Below, one piece after another: positions 1-12,504 of a stretch of 64,000 nucleotides of DNA. Source of the DNA: Amoebidium appalachense (taxonomy: Eukaryota; Ichthyosporea). Under the pieces are notes generated by a model. That model saw only the letters and a list, made by a program, of their open reading frames with translations. It had not been told where the DNA came from and ran no database searches. Both the position numbers and the translations under genes were made by a program. The stretch spans positions 3,596,001 to 3,660,000 of the forward strand of contig CAVNZM010000003.1 of the NCBI GenBank assembly GCA_963693365.1, written 5' to 3'. Position 1 is the stretch's first letter, and each line of letters starts with the position of its first letter.

Positions 1-211
1 CAGGTGTGTGTTAATGCCGGCTAGTTGATAGTCCCCCCCACCCCACCCCCACCCCCACTCACACACACAAAAAAGGTTCCTTTCATTATGCAGACACATG
101 TTGCGGGTTTCCGTGATTCCATGCACCTATACTGTCGAATGGTTTCAGGCAGCACTATCCATGGGCAGCCACAACTACAACAACAACAACACACACACAC
201 AAACACGCACG

Positions 212-287
<76 letters not shown>

Positions 288-461
288 GTATGCGAGTGAA
301 GCAGACAACACCGGAAGCAGGGCAAACCACGTATGACAGAATAAAATCACAAGTAGTCAGCATGGTATTGATCCCATTTCTTTCTGTCTTTCTATTCCTT
401 TCTTTCTTTTCTTTTTTTCCTTTCGGGTTTCTGTGGGGGGGAGGTGTGCGTGCGTGCGTGC

Positions 462-525
<64 letters not shown>

Positions 526-576
526 GGGGGAGGGGGGGGAGGGGGGGAGGGGGGAGGGGGGAGGGGGAACACATAC
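1..576. repeat. CA and GT microsatellites with G-rich patch beyond the last IMPDH exon seen
   Basis: A long (CA)n run occupies about 185-284 and a (GT)n run about 464-518, followed by a G-rich stretch to 566. This is presumably the start of IMPDH intron 11, since the coding sequence is still incomplete at 577. No terminal exon of the expected short type is visible here. Confidence 0.85.
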
Positions 577-1210
577 GCGTGCAGGGAGTGGACACCGCCC
601 TCTGCCTGAGCGGCGTTGCTGCGGCGCTCAAACTTGAGCTCGCCGCTGTACATCATGGCACGCAAGGCTGGCAGGGTCTTGGCTCCAATGTCCTGGCACC
701 CGTGCTTCATGCCTGCATATGAACAAAACAGATTAGCAAATGCAGAAGGTGAAACACGGGGCATCCGAGTTGGATTTCCCTTTCAAAGCATCCTTTGCAC
801 GCACTTTCCCCCTAGCTGCAATCGTTCCCTCCCCTCCCCACCGCTTCTCTTTCTCTACCCCCATCTCTCTCCGCCTTCAGAACCTCTCTCCCCCCCCCCC
901 CCCCCCCCCCTCCCCCCCCCCCCCCCCCCCCCTGCCCCGGTTACACATAAGGACATAATACCAGCACACGCGCACAAACAACCACACCACATCCCCCTAC
1001 CCCTGCCCCCCTCCCCACCGCCCTCTCTATCTTCCTCCCCCCCCCCCCCCCCCCCCCTTCCCCCTCCCTGCTGCTACACACACGCAACCACACAACTCCC
1101 CCCCCCCTCCATCCCCTCTCCCCCCAAAGCCCTACCTATCCACCCGCCCCCCCACCCTCCTACACACACCCCACCAAGTCCCACCCCACCCGCCCAACGT
1201 ACCACAGCCA

Positions 1211-1274
<64 letters not shown>

Positions 1275-2485
1275 CTACACCCACTTACCAGCAATCAAGT
1301 AGGGGATGAACTGGTGGATGGAGCCCTTATCCTTCACGCTCCCGGTGACACCCTGGGCCACCTTCACATCACTCGACTCACTGAAGTATCTGTTCTGACT
1401 GCTCTTGTTCACGCTCATGGCATCGAGAGAACCCATGCCACGGTACCGTTTGAGCCTCTGGCCGTCTTGGTAGAAGTATTCACCGGGGGCTTCGTTGGTA
1501 CCGGCAAGCATAGAGCCCATCATCACTGAAAAAAGGGAAGGGGATATTAGTACGAGGTGGTTGTGGGTCGTATTGACGGTGACATGTAAAAACGTTGTGT
1601 GCGCAAATTGATTTAAAACACGTTGTGTGCGCAAATTGATTTAAAACAGAGCAGTTTCCTGACCATTTAAAGCCAACCTACACTGGCAAAACTCAAGTAA
1701 TTGCTGAACATGACGATACACAACCTTCAATTTACCCTGCACACACAGGCACAACAAGCATGCGGCACAGGGCACGGCAGTGGAGGGGGGGGGGGGGGGG
1801 GGGGGGGGGGAGGAGGATATACGGGAGGTTACATAGGTGACAAGAGTACACATTTACACATTCACGACCAAAAAAGCAATGCAAATTTGCAGGCACGGAA
1901 AGGGGTGGGGGGGGGGGAAGGAAGAGGCACACATACCGCAAGAGGCGCCGAGAGCGAGAGCCTTAGTAATATGTCCCACGCAGCTGATACCACCATCAGC
2001 AAGAATGGGCACCCCAAACCTGCGCGCATACTCCCCGACCTTGTACACGGCAGTGCCCTGGGGCCTGCCCACAGCCATCACCTCCTGGGTGATGCAAATG
2101 GACCCAGAACCCATGCCAACACGAAGGGCATCCGCACCGGCATCGATAAGGTTTTTGGCTTGTGCCGCTGTGACGACGTTACCGGCTGTATTTTGGGAGG
2201 GAGAAAGAGGAGGAGGGGATGGCGGAGGGGGGGGATTTGGGGGAGAGGGGGGAAAAAATTGATGTGGGAAGTAGGGAAGGAGAGAGGGATGGAGAAGGGG
2301 AGGAAGATTTGGAGGAGAAGGATGGGGGGGGGGGGGGGGGGGGAGGGGGGGGGGGGAGAGTGAGGAGGGGGAAGGGGTTCAGAAGGGAGAGAGAGTTTAG
2401 TTGATGCTGTCTGTGCATGAGTATATGTAAGATTTGGATGTGTGTCTGTGCATTGAGGAGCCCTGTGCGCACGTGTGCGTGTGTC

Positions 2486-2548
<63 letters not shown>

Positions 2549-3524
2549 GTATGTGCTCTGCATGCACACATGTGCGCACGCACACACGCATGTGTCTGTA
2601 GTACTGCTGGTAGGTGTGTGTTTGTGCATGCAGTTGAGCTTTGCACATGGACGTGCGGGAGAGTGGGCGTCTTTGGCTGTATGTGTGTCTGTGCATGTGT
2701 TTGTGTGTAGGCTCGCATGTGGGTGCACATATGCGGGCGGGCACATATGCGGGTGGGCACATGTGTGTGTGTGTGTGTGTGTGCGTGCGTGTTTGTGTGT
2801 GTGTGTGTGTGTGTGCGTGTGTGTGTGTGTCTCTGTGTGTGTGCATGTGGGTGTTTGCGTGTAGTTTCGTGAATGTGGATGTGTGTGGGTGTCTGAGGTG
2901 CTGGGGTGAGAATGTGTGGTAGGGAAGCCTGAAGTAATGTGGTTGATGTTGTGTGCAAAGCGTGATTGTGAAAGAGCAAGGCATTGGGAGTGAAGGGTGG
3001 TTTCTTTTGAGGAAGGGGGGGGGGCGTCAGAATGTGTTACAAAGTACGAAGTATACATTCATTAATGGATACACTTGAATGCAGATTGCAAAGCACACAT
3101 AAAAGACCATGCATTATGGGCAATGGAGGAGAGTGTGTGTGAAGGGGGGAGGAGGGGGGGGGGGGGGGGGGGGGGGGGTGAGGGGAGGAGAGGGAGGGAG
3201 GAAGGAGGGAGGGGCGGAAAGGATAGCACATACCGACGACCTCGATCTGGGGGTGGTTCTGCTTGATGTGCTTGATCATATCGATCTGGTACACACTGTT
3301 GCCCTGGCTGCTGTCCAGCACAACAACGTCAAGGCCAGCCTCAATGAGAAGGCGGAGACGCTCACGGTCCTCCTCACGTGTACCAATGGCAGCACCAACT
3401 GATGGGGGAGGGAGGAACGGGGGAGGAGAGGGGGGGAAGTGGGGGAGGGGGAGAAGAGGGGGAGAAGAGGGGGAGAAGAGGGGGGGGGGGGGGGGGGGGG
3501 GGAGTTTGTGAATAAAAGATATGA

Positions 3525-3567
<43 letters not shown>

Positions 3568-4416
3568 GTGTGTTTGTGTGCGCGTGTGTTTGTGGTAGGT
3601 GAAGATATGAGAGGCATGGGGGGCGGGGAGTGGAGGGGGGAAGGGGAGGGGGGGTTGCTTATGAGGAGAAGCCGACTCATGTACTGCCTATCTACGTACA
3701 CGTGCACATAATTGTGCATGTGCATGCCTGTGCATTAGTGTGGTATGTTTGTCTGCAAATGTATGTATGTCAATGACTGGCAGAATGCTAGTACACCCAT
3801 AAGGGAGGGAGGGGAGGAAAGGGGGGGGGGGGGGGGGGGGGGGGGGGTTGAATGCGTCAAAAAGTACGAAGTACACAAGAACAGACGGATAACAGGGGGG
3901 GGGGCAGTGCAAGAACGGGAAAGCACGAGACGAATGCAGTTTGAAGGAAAGGGTCACGGGCAGGAAGAGGTGGTAGAATAGCTGGTAGCAGACAGTACGA
4001 CGCAAAGGGTACAGCGATGTGGATGCTAAAAAGATCGGGAACAGAAGCATTTTTGTGGGAAAGGGGGAAGGGGAAAAGGGGCAAATGGTGGGAGTGAGGA
4101 GAGGCGCGCAGGCAGAGGAGGGGGGGGTGGGGGAGTGTGATACCTAGCAGCTGGTTGTTCTTGTCACGGGACGCGAGGGGGAAGTCACGCTGCTTCTTCA
4201 AGTCCGTGCGGGATACGAGGGCAACAATGTTGAAGTTCTCATCAACAATGGGCAGCTTGCCTGCACACAGACACACATGTATACACAAGTGTCACTCCAC
4301 TGGTTACGTCGGGGCAGAAAATTCTGAAAATGTGCATTTAAACTATATTTGTTTCCCTAACACGAACCCCACCACCCCACCCCCCTCCTTCTCCTTGTTG
4401 GGTGTGTGTGTGTGTG

Positions 4417-4456
<40 letters not shown>

Positions 4457-5672
4457 GGAGAGAGAGCGCCGGGGGGAGGGGGGGGGGGGGGGGGGGGGAC
4501 GCAGTGGACAGAATGTGAGAAGCATAAATTTGAAATCATGGCTTGATTGTCGATGACGTAAGAAACGGAAATGCCCCCACGGAGCTTGCTACACAAGCTA
4601 TACAAGCGGATCCTCGTAAGGAGCCCAAAGCCATCCACAGCACCGAAGTCAACAGCCACACGCATCAAACCCAACTCAAGGGAAGGGGGGGGGGGGGGGG
4701 GGTTTGAATGCGTCATAAAGTACGAAGCACACAAGAAAAACGGATAACACGATGCAGAATGCAAACCATACATAAAGAGTATGCATAAAGGGGGGGGGGG
4801 GGGGGTACGCACCCTTGCGGCTCTTCTGCAGGAGGGCGTGAGCCTCTTTCAGGGTGACACCCTGGTGGCCAACCACAAGCTCATCGGCCTTAACCATCAC
4901 CTGGACGGGTATATGAAAGGGTTAATACCAAATATGATGCACCTATAGCAGGCACCTAAAAGAAGGAATAACTGCCATGTATAGACATCTTTTCTGAAAA
5001 TAATATGATGTCTGACGGACTAATTTACTATTAGTCCCGTTCTCAGGAGGTGATTGAAGTCGTCAACAGCACCCCCAAGTTTGATCCATCCACCTCGCAC
5101 GCCAAATGAGATACAGCTTCATTTATGTGGGTCGGTGACCAGTTCTCACCCACCAGGGAAGAGGGGGGTTTGGGGGGGGGGGGGGGGGGGGGGATAGAGC
5201 ATAATACCACAGCACATAAGACACCCGGAAAATAAAGAAACGGTGCAACTATAGAATGTGGGTTTATGTAAACATAGCGACACAAGGTTAGGGTTGTGTC
5301 GACTCACCTCAGAGAGGGAGGTCTCCCACTTTGTGCTGTCAACGAAGTCAATGTCACGGGAGGTGACAATGCCGAGCAGACGGCTGCCCATCTTGCCGTT
5401 CTCTGCAAATCGTAAATCAGAGTTAGTCGATTATGTAGATCATTATATGTCGTATGTATTTAAAAACGATACCTGCCATACATCATGCCCCCTCCCCCCC
5501 CCTCCCCCCCCCACACACACACACACAACACACAACACACATACACCCCCCACACACACAAACACACGCACAATAAGGCCCACCACCATGAACACACACA
5601 AGAACATGTTTGGACACGCACGCGCATGCACACACAAACACGGACACACAAATACAAAAACACACGAACAAG

Positions 5673-5721
<49 letters not shown>

Positions 5722-6511
5722 TGGCGCGCGCACACACGATTGCGCACGCACAACCACAACAAAAAAAGGTGGAGGATGGAGGCAGGGGGGGAAGGGAGGG
5801 CAGAGAGAGGGAGGGAGGGACGGATCTTTTTTATTCTTATTTTTTTTTTTTGGGGGGGGGGAGAGGGGGGGGGGGGGGGGGGGGGGGGAGAGAGAAAGGG
5901 ACACACACAAAGACCGTCCCGTAAACCAGCAAGATGATCAATTCACCACTAGCCCCGCTGAATGACACTTCGAACACATGGGCGCAGCTCTTCAGTGTGT
6001 AGGTGCACGCATTATGTTTCGTGTGTGCACACGTGTAAGGTGCATTAGTGTTATTCGTTGGTAGGCCGTATGGGGGAAAAGAGAATGGGGGGGGGGGGGG
6101 GGGGAGGGGGGAAAGGGGGGTTTTGAATGCGTCAAAAAGTACGAAGTGCACAAGAACAAACGGATAACACGATGCAGAATGCAAGCCATACATAAAGAGT
6201 ATGCATAATAAGCAGAGCCCATCCTCAGGGGGGGGGCACGTCATCCACAGTACCCGAGGATGAAGGGGGATTTGGGGGGATTTGTAAAATGGTTAAAGAA
6301 CAAGATAGGTGTGTGCTTCTGAACCGAATAAGCGCGTGTGTGTGTGTGTGTGTGTGTGTGTGTTGTGTGCATGTGTGTGTTGTGTGCACGTGTGTTGAGT
6401 GTGTGTGTCTGTAGTGTGCTTGTGTGGTTGGTTGGGTGGGTGAATGTGTGTACGTGCCCTAACGTGTGTGTGTAGTGTGTGTGTGTGCATGTGTGTGCGT
6501 GCACACGCGTT

Positions 6512-6558
<47 letters not shown>

Positions 6559-8135
6559 GTGTGCCGGGGCACGCACATGTGTGTATGCATGCATGTATGC
6601 GCATGTGCATGTACCCTTGGTACACGTCGACATGGATGTTAGCCTTGCTTGCTTTTCATATACACACTCATACAAAAGACCTCTGTGTGGCTATTGCGAC
6701 ACGTCGATACATACCAGTGATGGGGATGCCACCGAACCCACGGGCAGCCTTAATATCCATTACATCACGAATTTTGTTGTGGGGGGCAAGGCAAATGGGG
6801 TCCAGGATGAACCCAGACTCGAATTTCTGCACATAACCACACAGGTAAGAGCGTGAAACGTATCACTTGGTAGAAAGTCTCGATGAATATAATGTAGTTC
6901 GGTGACTTAGATGTAGCACGCATGGGAAAGAGGGGGAGAACTTTCCTGCCATTCATGGACAGCCATAGGGGCAATAGGGAGGAGGGAAAACAGGGTAAAG
7001 GAACAATAGAAGCGGCGTAATACGAGGTACACTGTAGGTATGAAGACCATTATACACAAAAGAGCTGTTGTGGGTTTCGATGTTGGCCGTAGGGAAGAGT
7101 GGGCCCGAGGAGGGAGGAAGGGGGGTGGAGGGAGGTGTGTACTAACAGTCCCTATCCCAGACAAGAAAGCTCAGAGACTTGTCATATCCAGTAGTTGCGG
7201 CAAGCAGGGTTTTTAAGAGGGGCGCCGGGGGGGGGGGAAGGGGGGGGGAGAGGGGGGTGCATTTGAAACACGGCGGAGGGGCATTGGGATTTGGGTAAGG
7301 GGGAGGGGGAGGGGGGGAGTTATAATTGCAACACCCCTTATGTATACTCCGACTGCGCGTACTTTAAACATATCAAATAGAGTAGGGTAGGGATGGATGA
7401 CACACCTTGACCTTGCGAATCTGCTCTGCTTGGTACTCAGGAGTGCAGTTGTGGTGAACAATGCCGATGCCCCCAAAAAGCTGCAAGGCAAAACCAGGTC
7501 CGAATTAGCAGCAAAGCAAACAACTCTTGTTTATAGTCCTGTGAATTTTTCTTTCAACTCGTCGTTGCCCCTGCTCTGTATGTGCGCTACAGCTGCAGGC
7601 TAATATTAGTTGCCCTAATTGTGAAGCCCCACCACTCTATCTCCCTACACATTTCACTTCCATCCCCGTGCATCTCCGCACACACCCATGCTATGTCCCG
7701 TGTGTTTGGCAACACGTGTGAGCTAGCGTACATGATGCACATAATAACCAACAACTGCACACGTGTATCTACCATGACTCTTACTCTACGGTTTAGACCC
7801 TTACCGCCATGTTGATGGCCATGTCGCACTCCGTGACTGTGTCCATAGGTGAGCTCACAAGGGGTGTCTTGAGAGAAATTCTCTTAGTCAGCGGCGAAGT
7901 GAGGTCCTAGTGGGGATAGGGTAAGTGGACGCTGTAGTAGCGATGTGTACACGTGCGCAACTGTTCACTGGCACACTTGCAACAATCAATACCACACAGT
8001 CCCGGGAAGCGGAGACTGACCACACTTGCGCGCAAACGAGAACATGCAACTGAGAAGCGCAAAGGCAGCCAGGCGCACACACAAACGTCACACAGGCACT
8101 AAACACGTGCACACACGAAGAAACGCCGTGGCCCA

Positions 8136-8207
<72 letters not shown>

Positions 8208-8521
8208 CAAACACACATATACACCCAAACACAGCTACACCACACGTCCCCATGCAACCCCAACACCGCCCGTCCCACACCTGATCACGTCCCAGCAGCC
8301 CGCACATCAGGCAGACTCACAGTCACGCGGGACAAACCGCACTCCAAAAATCACGAAGCTAGGAAGGTAATACGAACCACTTCACCAGCTGCAAAGTTGA
8401 TGTACCCAGGCAGGATGAGGAAGTCGCTGTAAGTCAGACCCAACCCCTCGTTGAAAAGCTCGGCGGCAGTGTGGCCGTCGGGGGGCACATAGCCAGTCTG
8501 CCCGGTGATAAGGTGCGACAT
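577..8521 (-). CDS. IMPDH: IMP dehydrogenase, 11 exons seen, 3' end outside window
   Basis: Oxidises IMP to XMP with NAD, the rate-limiting step of guanine nucleotide synthesis, in the cytosol. Exons in coding order: 8378-8521, 7805-7906, 7406-7480, 6715-6826, 5308-5402, 4813-4900, 4144-4260, 3234-3398, 1937-2185, 1289-1525, 577-712. All phases agree, giving about 506 residues against 514 in human IMPDH2. The N-terminus contains [13 protein letters not shown]. Two CBS domains lie in exons 4-7. The active-site loop [10 protein letters not shown] puts the catalytic cysteine near residue 330. The flap [11 protein letters not shown] and the SSQNRY arginine (near 428) are intact. The last exon seen ends in phase 2 after VHSLHA; the family ends with about six more residues, so a tiny terminal exon must lie left of position 1. 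Exon 1 uses an unusual GTTCGT donor. Start is the first ATG, matching the family N-terminus. Identification is by family recognition. Confidence 0.97.
1592..1647. repeat. 28-bp tandem duplication in IMPDH intron 9
   Basis: Two consecutive near-identical copies of a segment containing CGTTGTGTGCGCAAATTGAT, starting at about 1593 and 1621, lie in the intron just upstream of exon 10. Confidence 0.85.
2484..2541. repeat. (GT)n microsatellite
   Basis: A dinucleotide run in IMPDH intron 8, followed to about 2870 by interrupted GT-rich DNA. Cys/Val-rich and His/Thr-rich open frames here are repeat translations. Confidence 0.9.
3846..3935 (-). repeat. Dispersed G-tract-anchored repeat, partial copy
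   Basis: Directly after a long G tract the plus strand reads TTGAATGCGTC, then AAGTACGAAGTACACAAGAAC and ACGGATAAC, matching copies at 4703, 6121 and 29629. The copy is broken by a second G tract near 3896. Confidence 0.75.
4610..4796 (-). repeat. Dispersed repeat: diverged tail then head of a second copy
   Basis: Positions 4610-4680 resemble the tail segment of the full copy at 29629 (shared CCATCCACAG and AACCCAACTCA). After a G tract, 4703-4790 matches the head segment, including GCATAAAG at its end. It lies in IMPDH intron 6. Confidence 0.65.
6121..6258 (-). repeat. Dispersed repeat, well preserved head copy in IMPDH intron 4
   Basis: By eye this copy differs at only a few positions from 29629-29765 over about 135 bp. 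Shared blocks are TTGAATGCGTC, ACAAGAACAAACGGATAACA, GCAGAATGCAAGCCATACAT, AGCAGAGCCCATCCTCAGG and GTCATCCACAGTACCCGAG. A G tract precedes it. On the minus (gene-sense) strand the element therefore ends in poly-C. Confidence 0.85.
8137..8209. repeat. (ACGC)n tetranucleotide array
   Basis: A perfect tetranucleotide run in IMPDH intron 1. The same motif recurs at about 18400-18445 (as TGCG) and 50140-50240. Confidence 0.95.
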
Positions 8522-8676
8522 TTTTAACGTGTTATAATAAGAGAAACTAAGAAGTTTTCTCTACTTTTCGTGACTTTTCAGCCTTGTTGCAGCCAAAAAG
8601 TCGTGTTTGTGTATTTCGCACGCAGCACTTCGCTTCCCGCCAGGATAATCTGGCGTCATTCCGGGGCAGGGCGGCG

Positions 8677-8684
8677 CTTTTATA
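8677..8684 (-). promoter_or_regulatory. Candidate TATA box of IMPDH
   Basis: TATAAAAG on the minus strand, in a GC-rich setting upstream of the IMPDH start. Position and sequence fit a core promoter, but this is inference. Confidence 0.4.
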
Positions 8685-9142
8685 CCCGCGAGGTTTACAC
8701 GTGCCACCGTCTTCCAAATATGGAAGGCAAAGCGCGGGAAAATTCCAAATGGCAAACGGCAAAAGGGGTAATCACCAATCAAAACGCGCCGCTTCACAAT
8801 TTGGCTCTACTGTGAGCCAATCAAATGCGCCTAAAGTGCAGGATGACAATTCTTTCTGTATCAGCATGCAAATACGGTACAATCTTCTCCGGGATTCTCT
8901 TTGCTGGCGGAATAAAAAACAGCAAGAAACTTGTGTGTTGTTTCCGGAGCAATGTAGCCTACTGCAGTTGAGCATCATATTATATCTGATTTGAACATAT
9001 TTTATTTGTTTTTGTTCCACTTGTTGTTACTATGACACGCGAAATCCACGAACATTGTTACTTGTGTGGTGCATTCCTCTGGAAATCAGTGTACCCCAGA
9101 AAACACAGGAAATAGTGAACGTAAATAGCAAAACAAGCAGCA

Positions 9143-9201
9143 CCCTACTACTTGAGACACAGTTTCTTCGCCCCTACTACTTGAGACACAGTTTCTTCGC
9201 C
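9143..9201. repeat. 29-bp tandem duplication upstream of the copper transporter
   Basis: Two perfect consecutive copies containing CTACTTGAGACACAGTTTCT, just upstream of the TATA-like motif at 9274. It could duplicate a regulatory site. Confidence 0.85.
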
Positions 9202-9518
9202 AAGGTTGAACATGCCGGAAGCCGTGAACACAGTGTGGGGGAAAAAAAAAAGAAAAAGAAACCGGCGTTCACATATAAAGCCGCCTTTAGTTTGACTTGT
9301 CCCTGTTTTCTGTTTTCTATCTCGGCGGGCTCAGCACAACATACTAAAGAACATTCGCTTTTGTAATTTTCGAACGTGCACCTGTTTTACAAGGACCCGA
9401 TTGCCTATGTATTAGGATGATGACATCCCCATAACAATCTAAAGGAAAAGGTAGCTAGACAACACGCTTTTCCTGTTGAAGCCATACACTACAGAAGAAA
9501 CTCGACATAGACGGTAAC

Positions 9519-10901
9519 ATGGATCACAGTGGACACGGTGCGCACGCACACGCACAACACGCAAGTGATGCAGCCGCCGGTCAGAGTGTGGAAAGTGGGG
9601 GCGTGCACATGATGATGCAGATGGCCTTTAGCTCCAAGCTGCCTGTTACAATTCTGTTTGAACATTGGACTGTTGCCACTGACCAAGGTTCGTTTTTGTC
9701 TCTTTCTCCACCCAGAAACTTATGGCCGCTCGATACTGACTATGTGTTTACTGGGCCTTATAGGCGACCTTCTCGTTGTGCATGGGGTGGTATTTTCTGC
9801 TGGAGTTGATTATGTGCAAGTGCTTTTTTTCCTAAGATTAACTGTGCACATTCTTCTCTGCTGGTGTGGGCCTTTTTTTTCTTCAATGGTTTTCTTTCCT
9901 GCTTGCTCCTTTTGGATGGTTGCACCCCAAAGTGACACGGGTGCATAGCCATCCGTTAAGGGTTTTGTGCTTGTGTACCTGTTTAAATTTTGTTTGTGTG
10001 TGTGTGTCTGTTGGGGGGGGAGGGGGGAAGGGGGGGGAGGGAAGGTAGACAGATGCATGATAGAAAGGTTTATTCTGACGGGGGAAGAGTGATAGGGTAG
10101 GTTGTACATGTTGGGGGGGGGGGGGGGGGGGGGGGGAGGGGGGAGGGGGGGGGGGGGGAGGGGAGAGAGACAGGGGAAGGGAAGAGGGGATGGTGGGGGA
10201 CGGGGCGCTGGGGGGAGGGGGGGGGGGGGAGGAGAGGGAGAGAGCGAGGGGGTAAGGGGGGAAGGGGAGGGGGGGGGGGGGGAGGGGGGGAGTCTTAGAG
10301 GTGCGGAAATCTGTTGAGGCAGGGGGATAGGGTATGAGCTTGGTGGTAGGGTTTGGGGGTGGGGCGGAGTGGGCGAGGGCAACGGGGGGCGGGGGGGGGG
10401 GGGGGGGGGGGAGGGGGGGGGGGAAGGGGGGGGAGGGGGGGGGGGGGAGGAGGGGGGAGGGGGGAAGGGTGCAACGAGGAAATGAACCTCCTTAGCACAC
10501 ATGGTTATTGCTTCGGTATTTATTCTTCTTTGCCTTGTTTCGTCGGCTGGAGAGAGGGGGGGGGAGGGGGGAGGGGGGAGGGGGAGGGGGGGGAGGAGGG
10601 GGGGGGGGGGAGTGGGGTTGGTTACTGGAGATTCATATGTGGGAAGGGGTGAAGGGGATGGAATATGTCAATGGGTTATGGGGAGAAGAGGGGCTAGTGA
10701 ATCAAGGGTTTTGTGTGTGTATGTCTGGAGGGGTAAGGGGGGAAAGGGGGGAGGGGAGGGGGAAGGTGGGGGAGGGGGGGGGGAGGGGGTTAGTTGCACG
10801 TAGTGGTGAGAAGGTAGAAGCATTATCTTTTGGAAAGGACACTGTTGTCCAGTTCATGTGTGGGGTGGTCTTCTTTCATTCATGCTTTCGTGTTTTGTTT
10901 C

Positions 10902-10976
<75 letters not shown>

Positions 10977-11215
10977 CTGAGGGAGGAAGGGGGGGCGGGG
11001 GGAGTGTCGGTATTTGCAAAGGAGCTATATGGTTTTCTGTGTATGTTTTTTTTTTTTTTTTGGAACGGGACAGGGAAGGGGGGGAGGGAGGGATGGGGGG
11101 GGGGGGGGGGGGAGGGGTTGTGTGTGTGGAGGAGGGGGGCCGGGCGTGGGGGGTGGGTGCATAGATTATTTGTGCAATCACAACAGGCACATACACACAC
11201 AGACACACACACGCC

Positions 11216-11253
<38 letters not shown>

Positions 11254-11275
11254 CACGCGCCCGCACACACAGACA

Positions 11276-11335
<60 letters not shown>

Positions 11336-11751
11336 AAGCAGCTTTTGCCATCTTTGAAGATAAGGGCCCACTGAACCTCCGCAACTGCCCATCTCACTTT
11401 ACACGTCCTGTTACATCCTGGTGCTTACCTCCCACCTCAACCTTTACCAACTAAAACTCACCAACCTTGACCCCCTCCACCTCCCCCTCTTCCCCCTTCC
11501 CCCCCCCCCCCCTCCTCTCCCCCTCTCACCCCCCAGAATACTATGTGTCGTGGTTGGCCATATTTGCAACGTCTGTGTTTTGGATGTGGCTGCGAGGATT
11601 CAGGCAAGACTTTGAGGCTACGTGGGCAATAAGGAAAACAGGAAAAACACCGTAAGTGAGCCCCGCTTTTCCTGCTTTTTTCTATACACACGCACTGCAC
11701 TCACTCCCCTTCCCTCTTCTCTCCCTCTCCCTCTCCCTCGCTTATACGTGC

Positions 11752-11790
<39 letters not shown>

Positions 11791-11817
11791 CTCTCTCTCT
11801 CTCTCTCTCTCCCCCCC

Positions 11818-11852
<35 letters not shown>

Positions 11853-11886
11853 CCTCCCTCCCTCCCCCCCCCCCCCCCCCCCCCTC

Positions 11887-11925
<39 letters not shown>

Positions 11926-11930
11926 CTTTC

Positions 11931-11980
<50 letters not shown>

Positions 11981-11985
11981 CCCTT

Positions 11986-12079
<94 letters not shown>

Positions 12080-12472
12080 TTTCCCCCCCCCCCCTTTTTC
12101 CCTCCTTTCCTTCCTCCCCCCCCTCTCCATCTCTCTCCCCCTCTCACCACTTCCCCCCCCCCCCCTCCTTCCTCCCCTCTTTCTCCATCCATCCCTCCCT
12201 CCCTCCCTCCCTCCCTCCCTCCCTCCCTCCCTCCCTCCCTCCCCCCCCCCTCCCCCTCTCCCTCTCCATCCTTCACTCTCCCTCTCGCTGTCACCCTTTC
12301 GATCTTCCTTCCAATCTCCCCCTCCTGCCGCATCTCCAACTCCTCCTCCACCACCTTCAGCAGTGGTTCACGTGACCGAGTCCTCATAATCTTTCCGTAT
12401 CACTGGTGGTGTTGAATGTGTTTACGAACCAGCAGCCGCTGTGAATAGAGGATAGGATGGAAAGAAGGAAGG

Positions 12473-12504
<32 letters not shown>

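Larger units (their letters stand above)
713..8377 (-). other. IMPDH introns 1-10, repeat-filled
   Basis: Intron contents. Intron 10 (713-1288): long C tracts and short CA repeat. Intron 9 (1526-1936): 28-bp tandem duplication and a G tract. Intron 8 (2186-3233): G tracts, (GT)n and a diverged dispersed-repeat copy. Intron 7 (3399-4143): G tracts, GT repeat and a dispersed-repeat copy. Intron 6 (4261-4812): G tracts, repeat tail and another copy. Intron 5 (4901-5307): diverged tail and head fragments. Intron 4 (5403-6714): CA/GT repeats and one well preserved copy. Intron 3 (6827-7405): G-rich patches. Intron 2 (7481-7804): nothing recognised. Intron 1 (7907-8377): (ACGC)n. No additional coding exon was seen in them. 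Confidence 0.8.
8522..9518. promoter_or_regulatory. Divergent promoter region between IMPDH and the copper transporter
   Basis: About 1 kb separates the two start codons, which face away from each other. On the minus strand TATAAAAG lies at 8684-8677, about 155 bp before the IMPDH ATG. On the plus strand TATAAAG lies at 9274-9280, about 240 bp before the transporter ATG. CCAATCA motifs occur near 8774 and 8818. A 29-bp unit is tandemly duplicated at 9143-9201. These are motif matches only; no transcription start is visible directly. Confidence 0.45.

Noticed and set aside
2078-3058. 326-codon His/Thr/Pro frame on the minus strand
   Set aside because: Repeat translation spanning the IMPDH exon 9 to 8 intron in part; the real coding frame is different.
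11622-12389. Ser/Leu/Pro-rich 255-codon frame
   Set aside because: Translation of CT and CCCT satellite inside the copper-transporter intron.
12340-12415. Extra exon for the copper transporter ending AVVHVTESS
   Set aside because: Joining exon 2 directly to 12958 keeps phase and gives the normal family length; the extra segment introduces a stop.
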